From the NCBI GenBank assembly GCA_020073215.1, contig JAIQFO010000023.1, positions 1 to 64,000 of the forward strand: 64,000 nucleotides of DNA, given 5' to 3'. A program made the position numbers and the translations under genes. Below, piece by piece: positions 39,920 through 52,441 of this stretch; position 1 is the stretch's first letter; each line of letters starts with the position of its first letter. Source of the DNA: Terriglobia bacterium (GTDB taxonomy: Bacteria; Acidobacteriota; Terriglobia; Terriglobales; Acidobacteriaceae). Below the pieces are notes generated by a model, which saw only the letters and a list, made by a program, of their open reading frames with translations, made no database searches and had not been told where the DNA came from.

Positions 39920-41632
39920 CTACTGATCTTTGGGGCCGGTATAGCTTTGAGACGAAATTGCTGTCCCCCAATTACCGAAGTTGTCGTAGTCGCCAGCCGT
40001 CCACATCAGCGGGCTACCAGGGTTTGCGTTATCCGGTGCAACCGCCGAATAGTCTCCCCAACGGAACTGACTGTAGAAACCGGAGCCTGCGGCGATATAG
40101 TATCCAGCCCCGTTCATCACATTGTCGCCATAGCTCACTCGACGACCGGTGACGGCCATCCCCGGATAACTGTTGTTGTCGGAGTACGTGTATGTCATGG
40201 TGACGTTATTTTCCGTGTCTGGCGACAAAGTTGCGAAGTAAGACGATCCACTCGCGCCCTGGCCACCGCAGAAGAAGCAGTCTTCGGAGCGTTCGTCCCC
40301 GCCCGTGATGTTGCCATTCACGTCAAGTTTGGGGTGGTAGTCGAACCAGATGGCGTGGGCTCCCGCCACTGCGGGCACTCCCGTATCAAAGCTCCCCCAC
40401 AGGTCTCCGGCATGGTAGTACATCGAGCCTGTGATTCGAACATCGATGGTCTCGATGGAGTTCGCGCCCCCCGGTTGGTTCGCGGCCGGTGGGTAATAGT
40501 ACGTGTGCGCCGTAGGAACAGCGAGTCCCGTGAAAGTGGGTCCAGGGCCGCCTGTAGTGAAAGCCGCCGAATTGTTTACCGACCACAAACCCAAACTGCC
40601 GCAACCCGCACCGCAGTTCCAGAGAATGTTGAAGGTGTGGGCCAAGTAGGTAGCGGCGGGCCGATCCCCTTGCGCGACCGGATTCGAAGGCTGCAGGGTG
40701 TCAACCAGGGTACCCCCAAAGTTGAAGCCGGATTCCCACCAATAGGGCATCCCTGTACCCGCATAGGGTTGATCCTTGGGAATCGTAAACAGGTAGTTGT
40801 TGATAAACCCGCCGTTGCAGTTGTTGCCAAACTGGTTGATGCCGATGTAGATCGCACCCTTCGTGCCATTCTTTCCCCAGTTGTTCGTGTCGTGGCCGAG
40901 AGTCGGATAATCGGGACACTCGCCGGTGCCGCCAACCTGCCACTTAAAGATATGCCATGTGGGGTTCGAGATGGGATTGTTGGTTGCGCTAACCGCAAGC
41001 ATCAGCTGCCCGACGTTGTTGGAACTGAAACTGCTTTCCGTCAGCATCACGAAGACGTAGCGGCCGTTTTTCCAGTCGTAAAAACCGCGCGGGTCGGTCG
41101 TGTAGGTACCGGCAGGGAGCCCAAAGAACGTGTCGGCGCTCTTGGGATAGCCGCTCTGAAGCACGCCCGTCTTCGAGTAGATCGCAATGTAGGTATTGAC
41201 GAACTGCACGACGTAGGTCGGTCCGACGGCAATCGCCATGTCCGAGGGCGTGCAGCAAACCTCGCTCTGCGCGAAAAAGGCATGCGTCGAATGAAGAAAC
41301 GTGGATCCGCCAGTCGGCGCGGGACCCGCGTTGTTCAACATGCCGTAGCCCCCGGTTCCGCTCCCCGCCAACTGGGCAGCCTGACGCTTCATTTCCGCGT
41401 ACTGGGCGTCGGTTCTGCCATCCCGCGGGCGTAACATCTGGGTGTGGGGGGTGATCTGGGACGCCGTCGCCTGTGGAATGGCGCCCATGTTCACCTCTCT
41501 GACTTGGGTCCCGAAGTTCGCGGCTCCGCCTCGCGTGCCGGCGGGCATGGAGCTAATTTCCTGGGCCGGCGCCAGCGAAAGTAAAGTCACGGTACACAGA
41601 ACCAACACCGCTACAAATACAAACCTCTTCAT
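39920..41632 (-). CDS. Secreted hypothetical protein
   Basis: Signal peptide FVFVAVLVLCTVTLLSLAPAQ; VGPTYVVQFVNTYIAIYSKTGVLQSGYPKSADTFFGLP; W/Y/N/G-rich secreted composition. Confidence 0.8.
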   Translation of the reverse strand: MKRFVFVAVLVLCTVTLLSLAPAQEISSMPAGTRGGAANFGTQVREVNMGAIPQATASQITPHTQMLRPRDGRTDAQYAEMKRQAAQLAGSGTGGYGMLNNAGPAPTGGSTFLHSTHAFFAQSEVCCTPSDMAIAVGPTYVVQFVNTYIAIYSKTGVLQSGYPKSADTFFGLPAGTYTTDPRGFYDWKNGRYVFVMLTESSFSSNNVGQLMLAVSATNNPISNPTWHIFKWQVGGTGECPDYPTLGHDTNNWGKNGTKGAIYIGINQFGNNCNGGFINNYLFTIPKDQPYAGTGMPYWWESGFNFGGTLVDTLQPSNPVAQGDRPAATYLAHTFNILWNCGAGCGSLGLWSVNNSAAFTTGGPGPTFTGLAVPTAHTYYYPPAANQPGGANSIETIDVRITGSMYYHAGDLWGSFDTGVPAVAGAHAIWFDYHPKLDVNGNITGGDERSEDCFFCGGQGASGSSYFATLSPDTENNVTMTYTYSDNNSYPGMAVTGRRVSYGDNVMNGAGYYIAAGSGFYSQFRWGDYSAVAPDNANPGSPLMWTAGDYDNFGNWGTAISSQSYTGPKDQ

Positions 41633-42172
41633 AAGTTACCCTCCAAAAACCTCGTGTTCTGGGTTGAAGTTAACTCCGCACAATGCGGAGGTCCTGGCTT
41701 TGCATTCGTTGAGACACACAAGGTTCCCATTGGGTTCGACAAAACCTGTTATTCAAATTGTTGCGAACGGTTTTCTCCCACAACAGTCCCTTGCCTCTTG
41801 AGGAAGCCTGACTACGGATGATTAGGCGGGGGAAGAGCCTGACCGTACAGCCCACACTAGCGTCACTCATTATGGCTAGTTTGCGATTGCTGTCAAGAAA
41901 AATCGCGCGGCCGACCCAACTTCTTTACTGCCTCAATCATGCAGATATAGTGCAATCTCTTTCAAAATCGTTTCTAGAAATCGGCCGGCAGGACGGCCGG
42001 AACCCTGGTTGAGGATCCAATGCCTGCGGGGAGGGGTCACTGCAACCGGAGCGTGAGGGGTTGGATCTATGCGCGCGCTCCAACGCATAACCGGACGAGG
42101 TCAAGGGGCAACCCTGAGGAGAGGTGCCGCGCGCGAACATGCAGGCTTCAGCTGCTGAGCGCCGCGCCTCTG

Positions 42173-42577
42173 TTACTTTTCTTTCGCCACATTCAGCCGC
42201 GTTTCCGCGCGCTGCAGAGCGTCTTCCGCGCGGGTGTAATCGACCTGAGGATCGTTGCTCTTCAGGCGCTCCTCGGCCCGGTCTCTGGCTTTCTGCGCGC
42301 GCTCCACGTCAATTTCCTGTGGATGCTCGGCGGCTTCCGCTAGAATCGTCACCTTGTCGGGCAGCACTTCCGCAAAACCCCAGGCCACTGATAGCGTGTG
42401 CGTCTCTCCGCTCGCCCGGTAAGTAATCGCGCCCACACCAAGCTCCGTAATCAACGGAGCGTGACCGGGAAGAATCCCCAGATACCCGCTCGACCCTGGG
42501 ATTTGCGCTTCTTCCGCCGCTTCCTTCACCACCAGCTTGGCGGGAGTAACGATTTCGAGTTGGAAAGTATTATCCAC
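42173..42577 (-). CDS. atpC: F1 ATP synthase epsilon subunit
   Basis: FQLEIVTPAKLVVKEAAEEAQIPGSSGYLGILPGHAPLITELGVG. Confidence 0.93.
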   Translation of the reverse strand: MDNTFQLEIVTPAKLVVKEAAEEAQIPGSSGYLGILPGHAPLITELGVGAITYRASGETHTLSVAWGFAEVLPDKVTILAEAAEHPQEIDVERAQKARDRAEERLKSNDPQVDYTRAEDALQRAETRLNVAKEK

Positions 42578-42665
42578 AGTTCTCAGTTCCCGGTTCTCAG
42601 TTCTCAGTCCGCATGCGCCGGCTACCGATGCTGGCTAAGTGCTAATTGCTAAGTGCTAACTGCTG
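42577..42665. repeat. Two period-7 arrays between atpC and atpD
   Basis: CAGTTCT CAGTTCC CGGTTCT CAGTTCT CAGTCC (42577-42610); GCTAAGT GCTAATT GCTAAGT GCTAACT GCTG (42634-42665). Confidence 0.9.
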
Positions 42666-42668
42666 ATC

Positions 42669-44120
<1,452 letters not shown>

Positions 44121-44133
44121 TCAAAACCAGCAA

Positions 44134-44234
44134 TTAGCACTTAGCACTTAGCACTTAGCACTTAGCTTGCCGACTTAGCGCTCACTTCGAAATCTTTAGA
44201 TGTTCCAAATGCTAATTGCTAAGTGCTAAGTGCT
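44134..44234. repeat. Inverted pair of period-7 arrays between atpD and atpG
   Basis: (TTAGCAC)x4 TTAGC at 44134-44166 and GCTAATT GCTAAGT GCTAAGT GCT at 44211-44234; AGCACTTAGCACTTAGCA is complementary between them. Confidence 0.92.
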
Positions 44235-44237
44235 GTT

Positions 44238-45356
44238 TTACTGCGCTGCCGCTCCGCTTACGATCTCGATAATTTCTTTCGTGATCTTGGCCTGGCGCGC
44301 GCGATTCATGACCAGCGTGAGCGAATCGATCATGTCGCTGGCATTGTTGGTGGCCGCATCCATGGCCGTCATGCGCGCGGCGTGCTCGGCGGCTACGGAC
44401 TCCAGCAGCGCATGAAAAATCTGGATGCCGAGATACTTCGGCAGAATACCCTCGAAAAGGCGCTCGGGCCGCTGCTCGTAGATGTAATCGACGGGCGACG
44501 CCCCGAATTTGGCGGCGGCCTCATCGACGGCGCTGGTGTCAATTGGACGCAGCCCGACGTGGGCCGTCTTCGCCGCTTCGATTCGTCGCTTGCGTTCTTC
44601 TTCCGAAGCCTCTTCCGCCATGCGGACATCGACTTCACCGATCTCCTTGATGGGCAGCAGGCGCTCGGCAACCAGGCGTTGCGCGATCACCGACTTGAAT
44701 TCGTTGAACAGTATGTAGACGCCGTCAATCTCGTTGCGGGCATAGCGGGCAACCACGCTCTCGCTGAGGGTGGCGGCGAAATTGTGTTCGACCTTGCCGA
44801 GAACTCCAACATATTCACCGACGATCTGCACGCGACCGGCGCGGGGCGGAGTCGCTTCTTCCCCGGCCGGGACGGGCGAGGCGCCCGTCTCGCCGCCAGC
44901 GGAGACGCTGGTTGTTCCGTCTGGCGAAGATGCCTTCTGCGACGCCATCGGGTAGCGGCGGCGCATGAAGTCGCGGCCCTTGCGTCCGATGCATTCGACG
45001 TCGATATTCTGTTCCGGTTTTGACTCGATGAATTTCGAAACCATCTTCAGGATATTGGTGTTGAACGCCCCCGCCAGGCCCTTGTCTCCGGTGACGACAA
45101 TAAGCAGGATCGTGTTTTCCGGGCGTTCGGCGAGCAGCGGATGACGCGGCTCTCCGGTAACCGGGTCGTAGATATCGGCGCGCGACACCAGCGACTTGAG
45201 AACGTTGGTGAGCATCTGCGAATAGGGCCGCGCGGCCAAGGCGCCCTCTTGGGCGCGGCGCAACTTCGCCGCCGAGACGGTCTTCATGGCCTTGGTGATC
45301 TGCCGCGTGTTGACCACGCTGCGGATACGGCGCCGGATATCGAGAACGTTTGCCAT
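44238..45356 (-). CDS. atpG: F1 ATP synthase gamma subunit
   Basis: MANVLDIRRRIRSVVNTRQITKAMKTVSAAKLRRAQ; C-terminal MTAMDAATNNASDMIDSLTLVMNRARQAKITKEIIEIVSGA. Confidence 0.96.
   Translation of the reverse strand: MANVLDIRRRIRSVVNTRQITKAMKTVSAAKLRRAQEGALAARPYSQMLTNVLKSLVSRADIYDPVTGEPRHPLLAERPENTILLIVVTGDKGLAGAFNTNILKMVSKFIESKPEQNIDVECIGRKGRDFMRRRYPMASQKASSPDGTTSVSAGGETGASPVPAGEEATPPRAGRVQIVGEYVGVLGKVEHNFAATLSESVVARYARNEIDGVYILFNEFKSVIAQRLVAERLLPIKEIGEVDVRMAEEASEEERKRRIEAAKTAHVGLRPIDTSAVDEAAAKFGASPVDYIYEQRPERLFEGILPKYLGIQIFHALLESVAAEHAARMTAMDAATNNASDMIDSLTLVMNRARQAKITKEIIEIVSGAAAQ
44871..44911. repeat. Family A palindromic element in frame within atpG
   Basis: gacgggcg-agg-cgcccgtc (44871-44889) and ccagcg-gaga-cgctgg (44896-44911). 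Confidence 0.85.
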
Positions 45357-45360
45357 AAAT

Positions 45361-45430
45361 CAGTCGCCAGTTGCCAGTAACCAGTTGCCAGTCTTGGAAT
45401 TTCCGGGTACGGGGTACTGAGTACTGGGTA

Positions 45431-45433
<3 letters not shown>
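45361..45433. repeat. Two period-7 arrays between atpG and atpA
   Basis: CCAGTTG CCAGTAA CCAGTTG CCAGTC (45367-45393); GGGTACG GGGTACT GAGTACT GGGTACT A (45405-45433); the atpA stop lies inside the second. Confidence 0.9.
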
Positions 45434-47064
<1,631 letters not shown>

Positions 47065-47067
<3 letters not shown>

Positions 47068-47607
47068 GCTCACCAACTGCTCCCGAATCTTTTCCAACTG
47101 CCCTTTTACGGAACCGTCGTAGATGGTGCTGCCTACCTGCACGACTGCTCCGCCTAGTAGGGAAGCATCTTGTTCATATCTGGCTCGGACTTTTTTCCCG
47201 GTCAATCTTGCGATCTCGGCTTCCAACATCTGCTTTTCCGGGTCGCCCAGCAGCCGAGCGGTGCTGACCTGCGCTTCCGCGAAGCCCTGGCGTTCGTTCA
47301 ATTCCTGTTCCACCTGTTTCAGGATTTCGCTGAACAGCGGCAGCCTCCGGTTATCGGTGAGTACGGCAACAAAATTTCTCACCTGTCGTGTAGTGCCCAG
47401 GCGCGCGGTGATGGCGTCCAAAACGGCGCGCTTGCGGTCTCCGGGAATGGAAGGGTTTTCGAGCACGCGGCGGAGCTGATCGCTTTCCTGCAGCAGGGCG
47501 TCGACACTGTGCAACTCCTGCAGGGCGCGCGCGGCATCCAGCTGGTTTCTTGCCGTCATGACCACGTCGGCGAAGGCGCGGGCGTAGGTGCCGACGACGG
47601 AAGCCAT
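47065..47607 (-). CDS. atpH: F1 ATP synthase delta subunit
   Basis: SVVGTYARAFADVVMTARNQLDAARALQELHSVDALLQES...VGSTIYDGSVKGQLEKIREQL. Confidence 0.92.
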
Positions 47608-47609
47608 GG

Positions 47610-48437
47610 CTAGCGGCCGTCCTTTCCGCCGTCATCGTCTTTATGCGAGGCGGGTTTATGCGAGGCGGGCGAAGCCAGCTTCGCGGCGAAGGTGCGGACC
47701 AGAACCTGGTCGGTATTGGAATCGACGTTGATCTGCTTGCGGGCGAGAGCGATGGCCAGCCCGGCGGTGTGCGTGGTCAATTCCCGGCGCGCTTGTTTGG
47801 CGGCGGTGGCGATTTCCTGCTCGGCGGCGGCCACCACCTTGCGAATATCTTCTTCCGCAGCTTGCTTGATGCGAACATCCTCGGCGTCGCCTTCTTTCTC
47901 GGCCGCGGCTTGCATGTGCCCGATTTCCACATCCAGCTGGCGGAGACGATTCTCGATGTCCGCCAAGCGGCGATTCGCATCCTGGCTGGCGGCGCGCGCT
48001 TCTTCTAAAGCCCGCTCGATGGACGCGCTCCGGTTGCGCATCACGCCGGGCACGAACTTGCGCACGGCCCAGAACACGATGACGGCGATGATGGCGAAGT
48101 TCAGAGAGACTAGCAGGAGATGTGTCCTGTGCACGCTCAGACCCGTTTTACGGGACAGCCAACGAATGGGCGCGGCATGCTTCAGATCCGCGTGTTCTTC
48201 CTCTTCGGCCCCGGTAGCTTCTCGGGTCTCTTCTTTCTTAGCGGGTTCTGCGGCGGTTGGTTGCGCAGGCTGGGCGGAAGGCTCGGCGGCAGGTTGTTGC
48301 TGCGCGTTGGCGAAGCTTTGCGACGCACCCGCCGACAAGAATGCTAACAGCGCCAGCACCAGCAACGCACGGATGACAAACGAGACCGCCCCTTCCCACA
48401 CCCGCTGTCTCCACACTATCTCTTGCCGCACTTTCAT
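47610..48437 (-). CDS. atpF: ATP synthase b subunit with signal-like N-terminal extension
   Basis: LLLVSLNFAIIAVIVFWAVRKFVPGVMRNRSASIERALEEARAASQDANRRLADIENRL; extra N-terminal hydrophobic segment and Ala/Pro/Glu-rich linker. Confidence 0.85.
   Translation of the reverse strand: MKVRQEIVWRQRVWEGAVSFVIRALLVLALLAFLSAGASQSFANAQQQPAAEPSAQPAQPTAAEPAKKEETREATGAEEEEHADLKHAAPIRWLSRKTGLSVHRTHLLLVSLNFAIIAVIVFWAVRKFVPGVMRNRSASIERALEEARAASQDANRRLADIENRLRQLDVEIGHMQAAAEKEGDAEDVRIKQAAEEDIRKVVAAAEQEIATAAKQARRELTTHTAGLAIALARKQINVDSNTDQVLVRTFAAKLASPASHKPASHKDDDGGKDGR
47640..47669. repeat. 15-bp tandem duplication in the atpF 3' end
   Basis: tttatgcgaggcggg x2, encoding PASHK PASHK. Confidence 0.85.
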
Positions 48438-48904
48438 TGGCCACCCGCCTGACTCGGCGATACCACGGGGCGTAACACCGTGCGCACGATGTCGCTGGCG
48501 AGCCGGGCTGCGTCCCCTTGCAGCTTCGCCATGGCTTGCTGCATATCCGCTTCCATGCCGGCGCGCGCCTGCTTAACTTGTTCCTGGGCCCGGGCGCGGG
48601 CTTGATTCACGGCTTGGCTGCGGGACTGAGTGGCCTGCTGGCGGCGGGCTTCCTGGTTCTTGAAAATTTTCTGCCGGGCTTCCCGCAGGCGTTGTTCATA
48701 ATCGGAGGTGCGGGCCTCGGCGGCGGCGATATCGGCGCGCGCTTTTTCCATGGCCCCCTGGGTCCGGCTGCGCCGCTCGGCCAGCACCGCGCTCAGCGGC
48801 CGATGGACCAGGAAAGTGTAGAAGACGTAAAGCGTCCCCAGCAGGATGACCGTGGGCACCGCTCCAAGCAGTAATCCGCCTAGTTGTTGGAGTGTCTGTT
48901 CCAT
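48434..48904 (-). CDS. atpF: ATP synthase b/b' subunit
   Basis: LLGAVPTVILLGTLYVFYTFLVHRPLSAVLAERRSRTQGAMEKARADIAAAEARTSDYEQRLREARQKIF. Confidence 0.88.
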   Translation of the reverse strand: MEQTLQQLGGLLLGAVPTVILLGTLYVFYTFLVHRPLSAVLAERRSRTQGAMEKARADIAAAEARTSDYEQRLREARQKIFKNQEARRQQATQSRSQAVNQARARAQEQVKQARAGMEADMQQAMAKLQGDAARLASDIVRTVLRPVVSPSQAGGQ

Positions 48905-48910
48905 TTCCTG

Positions 48911-48955
48911 ATGATCGAAACGATGATCGAAACGACGATCGAACCGACGATCGAG
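48911..48955. repeat. 12-bp tandem repeats upstream of the atp cluster
   Basis: atgatcgaaacg atgatcgaaacg acgatcgaaccg acgatcgag. Confidence 0.85.
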
Positions 48956-49538
48956 TCCTTGCTGATTCTACTGGCTGTTTCTGCCTTGAAGAAGAGCCGC
49001 TCTTGAAACTCATAAACCTACACCGTGCCGAGGGAAGTGTCAATGATCAGAGCACGCCGGGGGCCTATTTTTCCAAATTGGGACTATGAAAAGTGGAAAG
49101 TTGACCCTTGACTTTCGATCCGGAGGGTCTACGATGGAAGTATCACCTCCGATCCCAGTCCGGATCGAATGGGCCGATAGCCAAGGAAACGTCACCGCTT
49201 CTTGGCTGGCGGCCCATTTTAACTTTCCGCCTTCGGTCCCCGAAAAAAGCGGTTGAAAAATGTGACGACAAGTTGACACCGGTGTGACAACTCGCGGTCC
49301 GGGGAGGGCGAGAATGAGGATGATGTATCCGGGAATCTTCATAACCCGGGGGGAACTCGAAACGGAACTCGTAACGCCCTAAGCGGTCTGGCAGGGTGCG
49401 ACCCTCTCCACCCAGCCAGACCCTTTTTACTTTTTGCGGCAGGAAGTCGTTTGGCGGTTAGCGCGGTTCCACGGCTCCTCTACCCGGAAGAAGCGCGCTC
49501 AACGGACACAGGAGACACGGTCGGCCGCCTCTTTACCC

Positions 49539-49943
49539 CTATACCTCCACGGGCTGGAGCAGGGCGGCGATTCGCTCGAGAATCAACTGCATGCTCAGGT
49601 TGGAGTCGATGGCGGCGTCCACCTCGTGATGGTGGGTGCCGGCATGCATGACCAAAACCTTCGTTCCCTCGTGGGCCTTCTTGACCATGTAAGGGAGGTG
49701 ATGGCGATCGTCTCTGGACAAGGTAGCGCCCAGGATGACGAGGTCAAAAGCATCGCGGCGCAGTTCTTCCTGCACGGCCTGCCGGTTGAGGGCCGTTGTC
49801 ACGCAGTGTCCGGCCTTGCGCATTTCGGCGACCTGGGCGGTGAGCGTGGCTTCGTCCGACTCGCTATAGAGAATCTTGATCGTCGATTGGCGAGCGGATT
49901 GGGGAACGGATGGCTGAGCGGATTTCTGAGCAGTCGCGGGCAA
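49539..49943 (-). CDS. Response-regulator receiver-like protein
   Basis: IKILYSESDEATLTAQVAEMRKAGHCVTTALNRQAVQEELRRDAFDLVILGATLSRDDRHHLPYMVKKAHEGTKVLVMHAG. Confidence 0.65.
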   Translation of the reverse strand: MPATAQKSAQPSVPQSARQSTIKILYSESDEATLTAQVAEMRKAGHCVTTALNRQAVQEELRRDAFDLVILGATLSRDDRHHLPYMVKKAHEGTKVLVMHAGTHHHEVDAAIDSNLSMQLILERIAALLQPVEV

Positions 49944-50065
49944 GGGCCCTCCTGGAACTCCACCTCGAGCTTAGCAATTGGAGAGGAGCCTTCCGAGATC
50001 ACGGAAGATCAGGGCCAGCCGGGTTAACTACGCCGTGGGGTAGCCCAAACCCGGTTCCTTCGAAT

Positions 50066-51109
50066 TCAGTCGCCCCGCCCGCAAGCGGCGCATACCCGGG
50101 GCAGAGCCAATAGGCCTTTCAGTTCAACCCTGGGTGCAAGGTATTCGTCGCGAATCGGTTCTTCTTTCATCAGGTCGGTGCTCAAATACTTCTTGTTGTC
50201 GTCGGGAAATACCGTCACCACTACCGCATCCCCCAACATTTCCTGCACCTTGACCGCCGCCAGAAAATTACACCCGGACGAAATTCCGACTCCCAGACCC
50301 AGCCTCGATGCCAGTTTCTGCGCCATCAGGATCGAATCCCCGTCCGCCACCGCCAGGATGCCATCCAGGGCCGCCAGTTCCATGATCGCAGGAATAAATT
50401 CGTCCGAGATCCCCTGAATGCGATGTTTGCCGACCTTGCGCCCCAGGGAGAGCGTTGGGGACTCCGCCGGCTCGACAGGATGAATCCTGATTTTGGCATT
50501 CTTGCGCCGCAGATACCGCCCCACTCCCATCACCGTGCCCCCCGTGCCAACCCCGGCGACAAACGCGTCGGGCACGCGCCCGGCGTCTTCCAGTTGCTGC
50601 CAGATCTCCGGCCCGGTCGTGGTTTCGTGCGCTTCCACGTTGGCATCATTCGAAAACTGGCAGGGTAGGAACACATCTCGACGGCTGGCCGCGAATTCCT
50701 CCGCCAGGCGGATGCTGCCCAGAAATCCTCCCTGCTCGCGGCTGACCGGCACGATTTCGGCCCCATAGCTCGTGATCAGGTCCTTGCGCTCGCGACTCAT
50801 CCAGTCCGGCATGAAGATCTTGACGGAGTGACCCAGAGCGCGGCCAATGGCGGCAAATGCGATTCCCGTGTTGCCGCTGGTGGCCTCGGCGATCGTATCG
50901 CCCGGATGGAGCTGCCCGCTTCGATACGCCTCCCTCAGAATATGCAGCGCCATCCGGTCCTTGATGCTGCCCGTCAGGTTCAGCTGCTCGGATTTGGCAT
51001 AGATCACACGTTGCCGGCCGCGGAATTCGAACGAGATCTCCAGCAGTGGCGTATTGCCCACCATCTGGGAGAGCCCGGAGAGCCGGGCGCCGTTGGAAGT
51101 ATCAGACAT
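50066..51109 (-). CDS. PLP-dependent cysteine synthase family protein
   Basis: [64 protein letters not shown]. Confidence 0.9.
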   Translation of the reverse strand: MSDTSNGARLSGLSQMVGNTPLLEISFEFRGRQRVIYAKSEQLNLTGSIKDRMALHILREAYRSGQLHPGDTIAEATSGNTGIAFAAIGRALGHSVKIFMPDWMSRERKDLITSYGAEIVPVSREQGGFLGSIRLAEEFAASRRDVFLPCQFSNDANVEAHETTTGPEIWQQLEDAGRVPDAFVAGVGTGGTVMGVGRYLRRKNAKIRIHPVEPAESPTLSLGRKVGKHRIQGISDEFIPAIMELAALDGILAVADGDSILMAQKLASRLGLGVGISSGCNFLAAVKVQEMLGDAVVVTVFPDDNKKYLSTDLMKEEPIRDEYLAPRVELKGLLALPRVCAACGRGD

Positions 51110-51253
51110 TAGGTTGAAATGATTTCTGCTCCACTTTCAATCACCCGAGAGCTCCGCCTGCGCCCGCCCCGAAGTTGACAGCTTTGAAACTTTTCCCTTG
51201 GAGTTCAACGCTCCAGGCATAGGTTCGGTTGAAGCATGTTGCAGAATTAAGAA

Positions 51254-51274
51254 TGGCGGAGAGAGTGGGATTCG
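51254..51274 (-). repeat. tRNA-Ser 3'-end-like fragment, direct repeat copy 1
   Basis: tggcggagagagtgggattcg; reverse complement CGAATCCCACTCTCTCCGCCA; identical to 60240-60260. Confidence 0.8.
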
Positions 51275-51645
51275 AACTGCTCGCCGCTCCTATTTATTTT
51301 CTCATGGGTGCCTCAGAATGGGTGCCCCAAATCCTGCAGCCGTGATCCAGCGCTCAGTTGCCAACTTCGCCCAATCAGTATTAGAAGACTCCACCGTCAA
51401 TGTTTGGCAAGTCCCATAAATGCTGGTGGCGAAGCGGGGCTGGGCAATTACCGGTGTGCGCAAGATGCACTCGATGGTGCGATGAGAAGACGAGTGACGT
51501 GCGTGAAGCCATCACTACACACCAGTGCAACGGGTTGTTCAGAATATGCAGCAACTTGCAACCTCGGGAGCGCGGCACTCGCGTATCAGGCCGCGTGGCG
51601 GAGCATTTGGCTCACCTGAACTCGGCTGCATGAGAGCGAAAACTC

Positions 51646-51674
51646 TTGACATTGCTCCGTGCCGGCATCAGAAT
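51646..51674 (+). promoter_or_regulatory. Sigma70-like promoter TTGACA-N17-CAGAAT
   Basis: Consensus -35 with 17-bp spacer upstream of the 51777 ORF. Confidence 0.5.
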
Positions 51675-51776
51675 GCCTCGCAGTTTGCCGGTCGCCGGCT
51701 TTGCTAACCTTAGCGCCTCTCCCAGCCGCCGACCCCCAAGGGGTTAATCACAAATCTGCGTCTAAGGAGGAAGTAG

Positions 51777-52196
51777 ATGAATCGGATTAAGAACTTCCTG
51801 CTGTGTCTCGTGCTGCTGGCCCTGGTGGGGATCCTGCACCACGAGTGGTTGCTAATGTCCGGTTCCTCCGTCGTCGCGAGTCCGGCGTTTGCGGCCACCC
51901 TGAGCAACGGGTCCGGCCAGACCTGCAACGGGATAGGAACTTGGCACTTCGTCAACAACCAGACCACCGGCGTCGTGGGCCCGCTCTTTGCGGACTTCAG
52001 TTGTGGGAGCTTTGGACCGGTGGACCCAACCAGTACACTAAACAAAGTCAACCAATACTTCGTCACGACTAACGGCGCCTGCACGCTGTTGAGTGCACAG
52101 ACGCCGGGCGTGCCCGGGAAGCTCGTGCTGTCCGACTTCAGCTGTATCCCGGGGCCCACTCCAACGCCGACGCCCACCCCAACGCCGACATCGTAG
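51777..52196 (+). CDS. Secreted small protein with (PT)n C-terminus
   Basis: Signal-anchor FLLCLVLLALVGILHHEWLL; aaggagg RBS; tail GPTPTPTPTPTPTS. Confidence 0.75.
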   Translation: MNRIKNFLLCLVLLALVGILHHEWLLMSGSSVVASPAFAATLSNGSGQTCNGIGTWHFVNNQTTGVVGPLFADFSCGSFGPVDPTSTLNKVNQYFVTTNGACTLLSAQTPGVPGKLVLSDFSCIPGPTPTPTPTPTPTS

Positions 52197-52441
52197 GAAG
52201 TGTCAAGCGTGACGCAAATATGACGGCGTTCGTAGGGGCGTGTTGAGCTCGACTGACTACGAGTGAGGTCGTTACCATGACCAGCACCGCGCTTGGCCTA
52301 GACCGAAACTCGACGCTGGCATTCGCGGCTGAACCGACGCTCTGAACAATCTGGGGTTTTGGCAGGAGAGTTTCCTTCCTCTCCTGCTTTTTCTTTTTCA
52401 CGAGCATGCTAGTTTAGGAGTGCGGACGACAATCGGAATCT

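Noticed and set aside
39947-41434. 495-aa plus-strand ORF
   Set aside because: Antisense shadow of the minus-strand secreted protein 39920-41632; high Arg/Val/Gly composition typical of reverse-strand translation in GC-rich DNA.
49262-49285. Palindrome ttgacaccggtgtgacaa as an operator
   Set aside because: Only the central acaccggtgt is truly palindromic; no regulator or gene start is clearly associated.
51254-51274. Complete tRNA-Ser gene
   Set aside because: Only the T-loop/acceptor 3' end is present; sequence beyond the T-loop does not continue into a T-stem, variable arm or anticodon arm at either copy.
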